From contig CALSFV010000291.1 in assembly GCA_943737045.1 (NCBI GenBank), positions 62,001 through 126,000 on the forward strand: a DNA stretch of 64,000 nucleotides, in the 5' to 3' direction. Both the position numbers and the translations under genes were made by a program. Numbering within the stretch: the stretch's first letter is position 1; each line of letters starts with the position of its first letter. Positions 11,123-22,856 of the stretch are shown here, piece by piece. Source of the stretch: Parapristionchus giblindavisi. Lineage: Eukaryota; Nematoda; Chromadorea; Rhabditida; Diplogasteridae. Below the pieces are notes generated by a model. The model searched no databases. It was not told the DNA's origin and saw only the letters and a program-made list of their open reading frames with translations.

Positions 11123-14100
11123 ATGAATAGTGAGGCCATGAATTCCCTTGCTGAATTGCTTCAAGGGGCGGGGGGATCGAACCCGTGGCAGTCAAAATCG
11201 AACGTGGAAACTTTATCCACTACAATAACACAGGCTGTTTATGATGGTGAACAGTTGAGTTAACGGCGATCGATGACTTCGGAATCATAACTTAGACACT
11301 GATCATTAAAGATCCAGACTTTTATCACCATTGCCTTGTAACATTGACTTTGAAATCGATGATTTGTATACCATCGGAATACGCAAGATCACTCTCAATA
11401 CTTTTATTTTGGATATTATGCGAAGGAATCGAGACTCAGGAAACGAGAAAGAAGAATTGAAAATATAGAACCGATCAATTGATCAACGAGTGCGCGGAAT
11501 GATCTTTTGTATAATCATAAATTAGCTCACTCTCTATCGATGCAAATTAGTTTTGGAACCCGACGATTTATAACCGTCGATTAGGAACTGACGATTTGGA
11601 ACCATAATTTCAAAACTGAAGAACAAAATGAAAAGAACAAAATGAAATAAGATGTATCTGATCGTCTTTAAGGCGATCCCATACATGCAAATCTTGCAAA
11701 TGAGTCACGTAAGAGACACTTGTATGTAAAACAATGAAATTTGGATCTCAATCAGAGATCAAACGATCAAAATCCGCATGGCTAGACGATAATATTGTTA
11801 TTCCATTTTCATCAACTTGGTTACGAAGTTCAAGTTTTGAAATTATGGTTCTAAATAGTTAGTTCCCAATCGACGGTTATAAATCGTCGGGTTCCAAAAC
11901 TAATTTGCATCAATAGAGAGTGAGCAAATTGATGATTGTGAAAAGATCAATCCACGCGCTCGTTGATCAAATGATCAGTTCTTCAATTGCAATTCTTAAT
12001 AGAGAGTAATTACTTCGTCCTTTCCAAGCTGAAAATTGTCTATGTGAAAGTTTTAGCGGTGAGATTCCCTAAGGAGTCGTTTTAATCAGTTGATTTCAAA
12101 TCAAAGTTTTTCTAACGTTATTTCCGTGACAAACTTTCATCAAAAGTAGTTTGCTAAATTTTGATTCCGAAGTCATCGATCGCCGAGTTAACGAACTCAT
12201 ATCGGGATTGTTTTGTGTAGGAGACCCCGCGAACTTTCGAATCGACTAGTGTCGAATTTCAATTTTCTCAAAGCTCAAATCGATTAGGCACTGACTAAAA
12301 GCGGATTTGTGGTAAGAATCTATAGCTGATTTTAGAACCGCTATTGACATCACGTAATACCAGGCTGAATTGAGATCATTCCCTTGTGAGTAAGATATGT
12401 GTGCCAATTTGATCGGAGACGAAAACATGAGGCTCGGCCGGAGGACTAGATGATGAACTGGCGCGAAAGTAACTTTAGGCAGCTGATGGCAAACGTTAAT
12501 ATTTGAGTTAAGATGCGGCAAGTAGGTATACCGTTACCCGAACTACCGTAATCGCACCGGTGTCTTCCTTGAATTTCGCTACAATATTATAAGGTACGCG
12601 GTAGCTAGAATACGGTTGATCGGGTTACGGCATTCAGAAAGATAAAAGTTGGCTCATTGTTGATATAATGGCAAATAGTATTTGGTCTGGGACCATCATG
12701 AATTTTTCGACCTCAGCCATTCTCAACCATGAACCCCGGTCATGGTTGAGAATCATGGGTCGACTGAAAAAAATCAGTTCGCGATTCCCGACGGTTACAG
12801 TAGCCCAATACGGTACACCCACACTGATAACAATGGTACAATTTTTGTTTCCATACACCATATCCCAACCGATTTATAACTCGTTGTCGAAACGGGCGTG
12901 GCTGAATTGTCCACCCCCCCCCCCTGACAATTATCTTTTAAGCTATAAATGAAGGAAACCCTTGAGTAGGAATCTCCATCTTTCTGATTCCAAGTGTCAG
13001 CATTTTACGAGAATCGACACTTCGATCGATGAAATTAACGAAATAAAACTTTTTGTTTTTACATTACATCTCGTGGTGCTTGATTACCATTAATAGATAA
13101 TATTTGAATGCCTTTCCATAGTATATTTAACGCTTAACAGAATAAGAGGAACGCTGTGTCATCACAAAAGCCATCATCAGAGAAATCGGAATTAACATCC
13201 TCCCATTCGCAAAAACAAGGTCTGTTGCTATTCTTCGCCTAGCGGTCTGTGTTTCTTAAAACTTTTTCTCCATTATCTAACACGAGGGAACGTTGTCAAA
13301 GGTTTCAGTCCCTTCAATGTAATTGTTGCTTATTATAGGCGTGGCAAAGCAGTGTTTAATACCTGCAAATAATATCGAATACCAGGGAATATTGAAGATC
13401 AAAAGATTTGAAGGAATCAATCCAGTAAGATTTTCCAACTATGATAGTTACTGCCAAGAATTAATAAAAAAGGTTAATTACTGCAATGGAATTTGTCTTC
13501 ATGAAGGTCTCAATTAATGATGAAGATTTCGAGAATTGAAAAATAACAATACGCTGTAAAAAATCTAACAAGGGGATGCTCCCAACTTATTTCGAAAATT
13601 CGTGTAGTTTCCTCATAAACAATCTGGATTGCATCGGAAAGATCGGTGATGAAAGGTAGACTACTGCGAGAGTTCATAGATGCGTTCACCAGCCCACCCG
13701 GACTCTTTGCGCAAGAAACCACACGTATTTCCAAATCAAAATATCGATTTCCTCGTAATTCAAGTCGATTATTATCACTTTCTGAAAACGGATGATTCGT
13801 AATCAGAAAACTGATCCTAGACATGCTATTGCCATCGCATATGTCCAGGACAAATTGCGACTATCCCCTTGTAAAGTGTAAACGCATGCACAAAACTGCA
13901 ATGAAGAGACAGCACCAGAAACTTAATTTCACGTCGATTCATTCTATTACAGAATTGAAACGATTCAATACAAATTCCGCTCCTTTGCTGCGCAATACTC
14001 TGCCTCCGCCCACTTCTCGCGCGACATTGCATTTTCGCCTATTTTATCGAATTTTATGGCGTTTTCTGGTAATTTTATTGGGCTTCCAGCAAAAATAAAA

Positions 14101-14513
14101 TTACATGCATTTAAAAAAAACGTTCGGAAAAACTCCCGAAAATTTGGAGAAAATTTTGGAGTGCTTTTTTCTCAACGGTGGATAAGTTTACTAAGTTCGG
14201 CATTTGCGTGGTGTATGAAAACTTTTGTAATTCTATAATATACCAATTATCACGCTCTACCACATTTGTTGGTCTTTATGGTGCCGGTACGACAGTTACT
14301 GATTTAGCGACTAGATGCTATTGTTGAGATAGTGAAAGTGTTGGATCATGACAATGAAATAAGGTGTGAGGAGAGAACAACTCTCTAAGATCCTTTCTAA
14401 CGGATCATCTCACTCTCACTGAAACTGAAAAGATAACTAAAAGAACAGATTTGTTTATAATTTTTTTTCCAATTCCTCCTCATATATATATATTGCATAT
14501 ATGGGGGAATTGG

Positions 14514-14559
<46 letters not shown>

Positions 14560-14782
14560 ACCGCTTCCTATCGGATGCATTGTGCCTCGTCGCGCGCTAA
14601 GTTGGATGGTGTGTTGCTCATTGACGTGTGTAGAAAATCAGCAGTTTTATTTTTTTGAGAATTTCTTCATATTTATGAATCTATCAGGGGTGGAATCGTA
14701 ATTTAAAATAGGTCATTATCGCATCGTGAATGAACGAAAGAAAGAATAATTATAAAAGAATAATTAATATTCGAAATGCATC

Positions 14783-14867
<85 letters not shown>

Positions 14868-17800
14868 AAATCATTTGCAGGAAAATGTTGCCTCTCCGCG
14901 TAAAAAAAGTGGTTTTTCTATCGACTTCAATGCAGCACCAATCGTCAAAGCCTTTGCCATGGGAAAGCCATTTGAATACGAGGTGAGTTATTGAGAGAGA
15001 TATACTATATCAATAGGTTGTGCACATTACACTTTTCTAAAGACATCACGCGGAATAGCCCCGCGCCAAGCCCGCTTTTCACTTTGCTCAACTGTTTGGG
15101 GCATTATTTTTCTATTGTAACCAAAATTTGCGATTGACTGTGACTAGTTTTTTTCCAAAATACGTAATTTTTCGAAAATTCTTTTTTTTTTAAATTTTAA
15201 ATTGCGATGTAATTCATATCTTTCATAGAGGTGTGTTAATTTAGATATTTTGGGAAAAAAACTATTCCGGATCAAGCAAACATTTTGGTTACTATGCCGT
15301 ATTGTAGCCTCCAACATCTTGAACGATCACTACAATAAACCTAATTGTCAGCTCTTTATTCTTTGTGCAAAAACCCTTGAGTGGAAGGGTGTGGCGCGAC
15401 GCTATTCCGCTTGGTGTCTGACAAAAAGATTCTCGTGAACCACTGCAGTTAAAGGAGGACTAGAATCTAGTCGAATCTATAGGAAGTGCAACAATTTTAT
15501 ACCCTGGCACGCATTCGGCACGAATATTTTCGAAAAATGGTTGGATATCAGCATTGAGTATTGGCTGAATATTATTAATACTTCTCAATAAGCAATATAA
15601 ATGAAAACATTTCAAACTTGAGAAATTTTGAAATTTTCGAACCATGACCCCTGGTCGTGAAAATCGAATTGATCCAAGTGATGGGCTTCTTGTGTCATTT
15701 TACTCGTCTCACCTCGAAACTTTGAGTAGACCACAATTCCGCACCAATCGTTTGGAAAATACAGCATGTGTTCGGGACAACCATCGATGATTGAAATTCG
15801 AGAAAACTTCGACAATTTGGTCTAACGTGGAGAACCCAGTTTTAAGTGAAATCAATGCAGAATTGCTTAGGCTACAATATGTGGTCGGAAAACTCTGGAG
15901 CAAACTACAACAAGGGATGATTTGTCCGAATAAAGCAAAATTTTGAGCCAAAAAAAAGAGGTTTAGGAATCAACGCACATTCGATGCTAATAGTGAAATA
16001 GCAAGGTCTGTGCACCCTAGGCGCATCGTAATTGATATTTAGACTTCATCTCAACAATTTGAGAAATTATGATTTTTAAACTTTTTCGCACTTTAATTAA
16101 TTTTTCTAATACCCTGAGGGCACAAACATGAAATTTGAGCTGTTTTGTGTAATAAGGGCCGATGACACTCCTAACACCCAACTATGGACCACAGATCTCA
16201 TTGCTAGCGCACGTGTCCGGGGGGGGGGTCGAGTATGATCGAGTTTTAGTTAACATGCCTCTTGATCAGACATTGTTTCCTTCAGAACGAAGCTCCACCA
16301 ATGGATAATGCGACTTTCGCAAATGTGCATGGAGAATACTTAAAGGTGAGTGCTGTACAGAGTACTTAAAGGCACACCTCGAGCATATTTGAAACGCGCT
16401 AGAGTGTGGAAATTGGAGTGTGTATTTTCCGTTTGCAAAAAAATATGAAAAAAATTGTTTTTCCCATAATCTTTGCGTTTTTTGAGACATCCAGATAGTT
16501 AGAAAATTGATGTATCGTACATGTAAAAATAATTGTATCATGAACGGTGTGAATGGATCTGAACGGATCAGGCCGATCAAACGGGATTGTGAGCGAGCCG
16601 GCCATTTTCGTTATTTTTCTTTCTTTTCATTGTTTTTTTCTTTTCATCGAATCTACTATATTGAAATTCATTAGGCCAAAAAATTGCCATTTAACAAAAA
16701 TCATTATTTTCGCGAGGAATAAATTGTTCCAATGAACCAAAATTGACCCATTTATTCAGCGTATAATCGGAATTTATTCATTTGTAAAGCAATGATTTTT
16801 GCTAAATGACAATATTTTGGCGTGATTTCTTTGAATACAGTAGATTCGAAGGAAAGAAATACAATGAAAAGAAAGAAAAATAACGAAAATGGCCTTCTCG
16901 CTCACAATACCTTTTGATCGGCCTGATCCGTTCAGATCCATTCACACCGTTCATGATACAACTATTTTTACATGTACGATAGAATACCACGTTTTTTTAA
17001 AGAAAGATGGAATAACGATGTGCATCACTGCTACTACCGAAATCATTCTTAAAAACCTCCACTTGGTTATTAATCGATTATTTCCAGCGTGTCTCGTTAG
17101 ATGACTTTGCAATAGATCCTACAGATCAATTGGTGAGATGTTTGTGATAAAACTCGATTAAAGCATAGCCTAAAACATAAATTGTTTCTCTGGAAATTTT
17201 TCCCCGCGGGGCACCCTGTCACTCGCCCCGCGGGGCACCCTGCAGGGCAGCTTGTTGAGTCTCTGAAATGACAGGGTGCCCCGCGGGGTGGATTGTTTAG
17301 ACAGGGTGCCCCGCGGGGAGAAATTTCCAGAGTTAACAAATATTGCACAGTAGGAAACTTTTTTTTTCATTTTTTTATTACTCCAGGAAAGAGTGCACAG
17401 GGTTTTGCATAGTTGCAATTATATTATCTAAAGAGTTCCATAAAGAGACTATTCAAGAGAGTCTACCGTCTTATGACCTATTTTCTTCATTCAATATACT
17501 GTTTTATAGATCTCAATTCCTACCTCCATGAAGAAATAAAAGAACTAACGATGCAAATACGAGACGATGACTACTGTAAGACCCGATGGTCTCGTCATCC
17601 CGCCCCTCCCTCTCACCATTTATAAGATAACATTGACAGCTAATTACGTGGTAATTCCCACATGTGTCGATAAATGTGTGACTTGCAATGCGATTGTTGT
17701 TGAAATACATGAAAACGGTTCCTTTTACTGATTAATGTTTTTTTTGTAATACACGTATATCACGATGGTCACGTACCATTTTTTTAAGAACATTTGTCAC

Positions 17801-18218
17801 CTCTTTTATGAAAATGAAATTGGATTAGGATGAGTATGGGATAGGAGGAGACAAAACTCTCTTTTCATCATTCTATAAATCATGATGCTGTTGGTTTTAC
17901 CACAACCGACAAGAGGGTCGGTTACTACACTTAATGAAAGCGAGAGGAGAGAGGAGGGGGGTTAGGGGGGGGTCTGAGGGGGGAGGGTGGCCAGAAACCG
18001 AAGAAGTGCCTTGTATCCTTCAAATTCAAAAACCTCGCTCCTTTCCCTGGACATAAATGAACTTTAATCCCGTTTTACTGTATTCCGGGGCATCTAAAAT
18101 TTTTGAAAAAAAATTGTTTTTGTATTCAGGGAGTGCTCTAGTTCTGCCTGCCCAGTTTCGTCACGAAAAAAATAGAAGGAAAAAAAACGTCTTTGAAAAG
18201 AACAAGCGCCTGAGTTGA
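11123..18218 (+). CDS. Gene A: unidentified plus-strand gene of about 10 exons
   Basis: Exons with matching phases: 11123-11236 (Met start, NSLAELLQGAGGSNPW; donor GTTTAT, tentative), 13141-13219, 13339-13472 or to 13506, 13953-14068 (tentative), 14881-14982 (SPRKKSGFSIDFNAAP), 16286-16345 (NEAPPMDNATFANVHGEYLK), 17088-17132 (RVSLDDFAIDPTDQL), 17387-17411, 17510-17575 (SYLHEEIKELTMQIRDDDY) and 18130-18218, ending in TGA after a basic tail (HEKNRRKKNVFEKNKRLS). Acceptors are ATTTGCAG, TTCCTTCAG, TTTCCAG, CTCCAG, TTTATAG and TATTCAG; most donors are GTGAG or GTAAG, but the 17411 donor (GTTGCA) is poor. Residues are mainly polar, with no signal peptide or membrane segment. The last five exons are repeated 4.4 kb downstream with reading frame kept. 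Upstream exons may lie at 4.8-6.4 kb. Family not recognised. Confidence 0.65.
11260..12191. mobile_element. Foldback element, termini TTAACGGCGATCGATGACTTC
   Basis: Arms of about 380 bp (11260-11640 and about 11820-12191) face each other with a short centre. It begins just 3' of the first gene A exon, so it lies in the first intron if that exon is real. No coding capacity. Confidence 0.85.
12525..12870. mobile_element. Palindromic repeat related to the 2.0-2.3 and 51.1-51.5 kb repeats
   Basis: Contains 'cattctcaaccatgaacccc' and its complement, and a gttacggcattcag / ccgttacccgaactaccg pair. The same blocks occur at 2040-2360 and 51230-51500. It lies in gene A intron 1. Confidence 0.75.
13570..13871. 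mobile_element. MITE with ends AAGGGGATG...CATCCCCTT
   Basis: About 300 bp, with ends inverted relative to each other. A longer copy is at 54471-54900 with ends AAGGGGATGGTCGC and its complement. It sits in the gene A intron between the 13.3 and 13.95 kb exons. Confidence 0.75.
14069..14880. repeat. Gene A intron with two (TA)n microsatellites
   Basis: (TA)n runs lie at about 14515-14557 and 14790-14861, the second ending 20 bp before the acceptor TCATTTGCAG of the 14881 exon. Such long TA tracts are prone to length change. Nothing else was recognised. Confidence 0.85.
14983..16285. other. Gene A intron, mostly repeat
   Basis: Apart from the foldback fragment at 15.53-15.96 kb, a GGGGGGGGG run near 16220 and the left border of the tandem duplication at 16250, nothing was recognised. 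Confidence 0.6.
15530..15960. repeat. Fragment of the 45.2-47.2 kb foldback family
   Basis: Shares the block around 'gaaatttcgaaccatgaccc' and 'ccaagtgatgggcttcttg' with both arms of the large palindrome at 45186-47180. Only one arm is represented here, so it is a truncated copy. It lies in a gene A intron. Confidence 0.8.
16516..16978. mobile_element. Palindromic MITE CGTACATGTAAAAAT, duplication copy 1
   Basis: Same family as 9659-10120. Inner text includes 'gatctgaacggatcaggcc' in both arms. It lies in the gene A intron between the 16286 and 17088 exons. Confidence 0.9.
17188..17332. repeat. GC-rich element built from CCCCGCGGGGCACCCTGTC units
   Basis: Begins CTCTGGAAATTT and ends with its complement. 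In between, copies of the palindrome CCCCGCGGGG joined to CACCCTGTC point in both directions. Related elements are at 21672-21897, 44065-44332 and 44445-44624. The block is far richer in GC than the surrounding DNA. Confidence 0.9.
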
Positions 18219-18402
18219 CAATCTTCTAGCTTGGTAAAAAGATATGGATTATTCACAATAACAGTATACATTATAACCAGTAATTTTAATATTTAGAGAA
18301 ACTAGAATCGATCTGAAAACATGAAAATGGTGATCCTCTAGTATAGAAGAAGTGTGAAAGGGACCAATGTTCTGCATGCGTATAGTTGAGGCCACTGATA
18401 TA

Positions 18403-18920
18403 CAGTGGAGCACGTATGCCTTTTCAACAGGCTCTGTCTCGGCAACGAATGATTCAGTGGGAGATAATCTTTATCAGTTGATAGTGCTTATATACAAAAA
18501 AATCTACTTGTGAAATTCACATAACACAGATAAGAGACGGACGTGTCCGATCTTATCTACAAAATCATTCCAAGAAATCTATGATATCTCTGTTACAGAG
18601 ACAGGCTCCACGCCCCACCACGCTTTGGGGTTTTCTCGATGAATACTTACTTACTTGGATACTTGGATGCCCGATATTCTGCTAACGTTGTCGTTAACGT
18701 CGGACGTGTGACTTCCCTAGATTACGGTGAATAAAGAGTTAAAAATTATGGGAAAATGTTTTTTACTCTGGCATATTTTAGCCTCCCAAACAGGTAAGTG
18801 ATCGCTACTATAAACATAATTTTTAACTCTTCATTCATCGAGAAAAACACCGGGCGTGGTGGGGCGTGGTGCGGCTCTATGCCGCGTGGAGCTTGTTGAA
18901 AACGCTTACGTGCACCACTG
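18403..18920. mobile_element. hAT-like MITE, ends CAGTGGAGCACGTATGC
   Basis: 518 bp with terminal inverted repeats of about 30 bp (CAGTGGAGCACGTATGCC against GCTTACGTGCACCACTG). An inner CCACGCCCCACCACGC block is also inverted in the other half. A second copy lies in duplication copy 2 at 22857-23374. No transposase. Confidence 0.75.
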
Positions 18921-18992
18921 TAATAGGGAGAAGAAGTATGTCCACAAGAAGTACGGTATGGCTTTATTATAGCAAGGAACCATCGACCACAC

Positions 18993-19505
18993 CAGGGGAG
19001 TGCGAGAAAAAATTTTCGAGAAAAATTTCTCTCATAAGATTTCTCGATTTATTTTTACGAGAAATCCGATAAAATCGAGAAAAAATATAAAAATATAATA
19101 AAATGCGTTTTAACAACTTTTTCTCTCTTTTCCAACAATAGCAACATTGATAGGTGATAACGTTGTCACATAACATAAAACCATAACACATAACATATAA
19201 CATTAAACCGGAACATTTTAGATGATGCAATCCACCAAGGGGATATACTGGCACTAAGAAAAATAAGAGAATTGAATTTATATTTGGCAATTTGCAATCA
19301 ATAAGACAATGCCATGTCGTAGTAAGAGGAATTTGACTCTTAAAGGGAATTTATTTGCACATATTTCACTGTTAATAGAAGTTTAAATCTATTTTAAATT
19401 TCAAGTTTTTCTCGAATTTCTCGAATAAAAATTGAGAAATTTCTCGACGAGAAATTTTCTCGAAAAAAAGTCGAGAAATCGAGAAACGAGAAAAGCACAC
19501 CCCTG
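18993..19505. mobile_element. hAT-like MITE, ends CAGGGGAGTGCGAGAAA, 8-bp target duplication
   Basis: The ends read CAGGGGAGTGCGAG and CTCG...GCACACCCCTG, resembling the CAGGGGTG termini of hAT transposons. It is flanked by GACCACAC on the left and GACCACAA on the right, an 8-bp target duplication with one mismatch. The interior is rich in TCGAGAAA repeats. A copy is at 23447-23955. Confidence 0.85.
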
Positions 19506-19748
19506 GACCACAACCACAATTAAATTCTTCCTCAATGTCGTCTATAAACGAATAAAATTTAATTCGAATGTGTATACGATCATGAATACATACGCAATTT
19601 TATAATGGAGAAGGAGAAGAGAACGACTTCATCACTTATGAGGGGAGAGCAGGACTCAGTAGAAGGGTTGAAGATTGGGCGACCGTAATGACACACAATC
19701 GAGGAGGAAGAAAGGCTGGCTGACGATGGCGGAGAACGGACGATAACA

Positions 19749-20609
19749 TTACTGGCGGGGCAAATCTCCATCATCGACTCGTGCAAATCCCTTATCGTAT
19801 AAATTGGCCTCGTCATGATCGCGATAGAATGCGTCCCTACCTGAATTTACATTTGATCTTTGATCTATGGATCTCTTCACTCACCATCTTTGCGGGGAAC
19901 TAGTATATGGAGACCCATGCTTCCATGCTCATCAATGGATAAGGCCGCTCCGCGATTGACCTGCGTTTGAGTTATTGTTCTGTGGCCGTATGCAAGAACA
20001 ACGGTAAGACCGTTTTCCGGGAAAATGTGACGTCATGAGCGTAGGCGGAGGATTTTTGGAAAACGCCTCCGCCTACGCTAATGACGTCACATTTTCCCGG
20101 AAAATGGTTCTTGCATACGGCCACTGCTCTAGATCGATCATCATACCTTATCGGGGTAGTAATTAGGAGCAGAAAATAATGAACACAATTTTTTATCATC
20201 GAAGAACATAAAGCCATTCATCATCATCTAAAACTTATATTTGATCGTTGATCTTTGATCTCAGGATACCTGGTGTCCGCGAACCACCATTTTCATATCG
20301 AATTTTTGTAAGAAGTCTTCAAGTGCATCCTCGCCAAAATGTACGCTCACTCCGCGAACTGTATTGGGGCGATAGCTTCAAATCGATAAATCAATTACAC
20401 TCACGCAAAATTACTTAGCTAAGGACCCATGGGAATTTTTCCCTTAAATACAAGGTGGTGGTTCGAGCTAGGGATTGTTCTGTGAGTGTACTATTGTGAT
20501 ATGCAAACAAAACACGAAAAGAATGAAACGACAGGAGCGTATGACATAATGCACAATACCCCTTCAATCCACTCATAGGGTCAGCCCATAACAAATCCAT
20601 TGCTATCTC
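19749..20609 (-). pseudogene. Orphan 3' end of the PP1-like phosphatase gene (duplication copy 1)
   Basis: Contains phosphatase exons 8 (partial, 20560-20609), 9 (20270-20375), 10 (20147-20227), 11 (19885-19960) and 12 (19749-19840) with all splice sites and frames preserved and the TAA stop. It encodes only about the last third of the protein, from DLLWADPMSGLKG through RGVSVHFGEDALEDFLQKF and RGHQ to SAPNYYPDK and the C-terminus. The N-terminal two thirds, with the GDIHG, GDYIDRG, RGNHE and HGG metal-binding motifs, are absent because the duplication border cuts exon 8. It cannot be an active enzyme. Substitutions relative to the full gene are few. Confidence 0.9.
19982..20123. mobile_element. 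Hairpin MITE with TGACGTCA boxes, duplication copy 1
   Basis: About 142 bp, ends TGGCCGTATGCAAGAAC and its complement. Each arm carries a GTGACGTCAT box, identical to the cAMP-response element core, and a GCGTAGGCGGAGG box. A copy is at 24426-24567, and a degraded one at 52064-52150. It lies in the intron between phosphatase exons 10 and 11. Confidence 0.85.
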
Positions 20610-20881
20610 CATTGCTTAACATGCCTCTTGATCAGACATTGTTTCCTTCAGAACGAAGCTCCACCAATGGATAATGCGACTTTCGCAAATGTGCATGGAG
20701 AATACTTAAAGGTGAATGCTGTACAGAGTACTTAAAGGCACACCTCGAGCATATTTGAAACGCGCTAGAGTGTGGAAATTGGAGTGTGTATTTTCCGTTT
20801 GCAAAAAAATATGAAAAAAATTGTTTTTCCCATAATCTTTGCGTTTTTTGAGACAGCCAGATAGTTAGAAAATTGATGTAT

Positions 20882-21346
20882 CGTACATGTAAAAATAATT
20901 GTATCATGAACGGTGTGAATGGATCTGAACGGATCAGGCCGATCAAACGGGATTGTGAGCGAGCCGGCCATTTTCGTTATTTTTCTTTCTTTTCATTGTT
21001 TTTTATTTTCATCGAATCTACTATATTGAAAGTCATTAGGCCAAAAAATTGCCATTTAACAAAAATCATCATTTTCGCGAGGAATAAATTGTTCCAATGA
21101 ACCAAAATTGACCCATTTATTCAGCGTATAATCGGAACAATTTATTCATTTGTAAAGCAATGATTTTTGCTAAATGACAATATTTTGGCGTGATTTCTTT
21201 GAATACAGTAGATTCGAAGGAAAGAAATACAATGAAAAGAAAGAAAAATAACGAAAATGGCCTTCTCGCTCACAATCCCGTTTGATCGGCCTGATCCGTT
21301 CAGATCCATTCACACCGTTCATGATACAACTATTTTTACATGTACG
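20882..21346. mobile_element. Palindromic MITE CGTACATGTAAAAAT, duplication copy 2
   Basis: Counterpart of 16516-16978, with minor differences. Confidence 0.9.
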
Positions 21347-21417
21347 ATAGAATACCACGTTTTTTAAAGAAATATGGAATAACGATGTGCATCACTGCTA
21401 CTACCGAAATCATTCTT

Positions 21418-21537
21418 AAAGGGAGCGTAACCTCACTCAATGGTCTCTTCATTGCGCACACTATTTCTCTGTACTCGAACAACGAGAGAGCATTGCCCGT
21501 CGAAGAGACCACTGAGTGAGGTTACGCTCCCTTTAAA
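21418..21537. mobile_element. Hairpin MITE AAAGGGAGCGTAACC, only in duplication copy 2
   Basis: About 118 bp; nearly perfect hairpin with ends AAAGGGAGCGTAACCTCACTC and its complement. Copy 1 has the uninterrupted sequence at 17050. Other copies in the window: 34552-34680, 45067-45186, 50175-50320, 53783-53902 and 62534-62654, plus relics at 26079-26190, 27655-27715, 49617-49712 and 59843-59901. Confidence 0.95.
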
Positions 21538-21671
21538 AACCTCCACTTGGTTATTAATCGATTATTTCCAGCGTGTCACGTTAGATGACTTTGCAATAGA
21601 TCCTACAGATCAATTGGTGAGATGTTTGTGATAAAACTCGATTAAAGCATAGCCTAAAACATAAATTGTTT

Positions 21672-21897
21672 CTCTGGAAATTTTTCCCCGCGGGGCACCC
21701 TGTCACTCGCCCCGCGGGGCACCCTGCGGGGCAGCTTGTTGAGTCTCTGAAATGACAGGGTGCCCCGCGGGGTGGATTGTTTAGACAGGGTGCCCCGCGG
21801 GGTGAGCAACAGGGTACCCCGCGGGGAAACTAAAGGCAGGGTGCCCCGCGGGGTAGAGGGCTTAGACAGGGTGCCCCGCGGGGAGAAATTTCCAGAG
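21672..21897. repeat. GC-rich CCCCGCGGGG element, expanded copy
   Basis: Counterpart of 17188-17332 with about three extra units, so copy number has changed since the duplication. Confidence 0.9.
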
Positions 21898-22856
21898 TTA
21901 ACAAATATTGCACAGTAGGAAACTTTTTTTTTCTCATTTTTTTATTACTCCAGGAAAGAGTGCACAGGGTTTTGCATAGTTGCAATTATATTATCTAAAG
22001 AGTTCCATAAAGAGACTATTCAAGAGAGTCTACCGTCTTATGAACTATTTTCTTCATTTTAATTTAAAAATATACTGTTTTATAGATTCCTACCTCCATG
22101 AAGAAAAAAACGAACTAACGATGCAAATACGAGACGATGACTACTGTAAGACCCGATGGTCTCGTCATCCCGCCCCCCCCCCCCCCCCTCCCTCTCACCA
22201 TTTATAAGATAACATTGACAGCTAATTACGTGGTAATTCCCACATGTGTCGATAAATGTGTGACTTGCAATGCGATTGTTGTTGAAATACATGAAAACGG
22301 TTCCTTTTACTGATTAATGTTTTTTGTAATACACGTATATCACGATAGTCACGTACCATTTTTTAAAGAACATTTGTCACCTCTTTTATGAAAATGAAAT
22401 TGGATTAGGATGAGAGAGTATGGGATAGGAGGAGACAAAACTCTCATTTCATCATTAAACCGAAGAAGTGCCATGTATCCTTCAAATTCAAAAAAAACTC
22501 GCTCCTTTCCCTGGACTTTAATCCAGTTTTACTGTATTCCGGGGCATCTAAAATTTTTGAAAAAAAATTGTTTTTATATTCAGGGAGTGCTCTAGTTCTG
22601 CCTGCCCAGTTTAGTCACGAAAAAAATAGAAGGAAAAAAAACGTCTTTGAAAAGAACAAGCGCCTGAGTTGACAATCTTCTAGCTTGGTAAAAAGATATG
22701 GATTATTCACAATAACAGTATACATTATAACCAGTAATTTTAATATTTAGAGAAACTAGAATCGATCTGAAAACATGAAAATGGTGATCCTCTAGTATAG
22801 AAGAAGTGTGAAAGGGACCAATGTTCTGCATGCGTATAGTTGAGGCCACTGATATA

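Larger units (their letters stand above)
16250..20609. repeat. Tandem duplication, copy 1 (4360 bp)
   Basis: Starts at 'ttaacatgcctcttgatcag' and ends at 'tccattgctatctc'. The same sequence, a few per cent different, follows at 20616-25053 in direct orientation after a 6-bp filler. It carries the 3' exons of gene A (plus) and five 3' exons of the phosphatase (minus). Copy 1 keeps about 125 bp near 17.87-17.99 kb that copy 2 lacks. Confidence 0.97.
20652..22672 (+). pseudogene. Orphan 3' half of gene A (duplication copy 2)
   Basis: Repeats the last five gene A exons: 20652-20711, 21572-21616, 21954-21978, 22086-22145 and 22584-22672, with all acceptors, phases and the TGA stop kept. The fourth block is 6 bp (two codons) shorter than its partner, an in-frame difference. 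The first donor is GTGAAT, weaker than GTGAGT in copy 1. No upstream exons precede it; its 5' neighbour is the orphan phosphatase end, so it has no native start. It may be a dead fragment, or could be spliced to gene A transcripts that read through copy 1. Confidence 0.8.

Noticed and set aside
17188..17332. CRISPR-like or rho-independent terminator array
   Set aside because: The 10-bp palindromes with constant spacers belong to a repeat element with end repeats, and the setting is eukaryotic.
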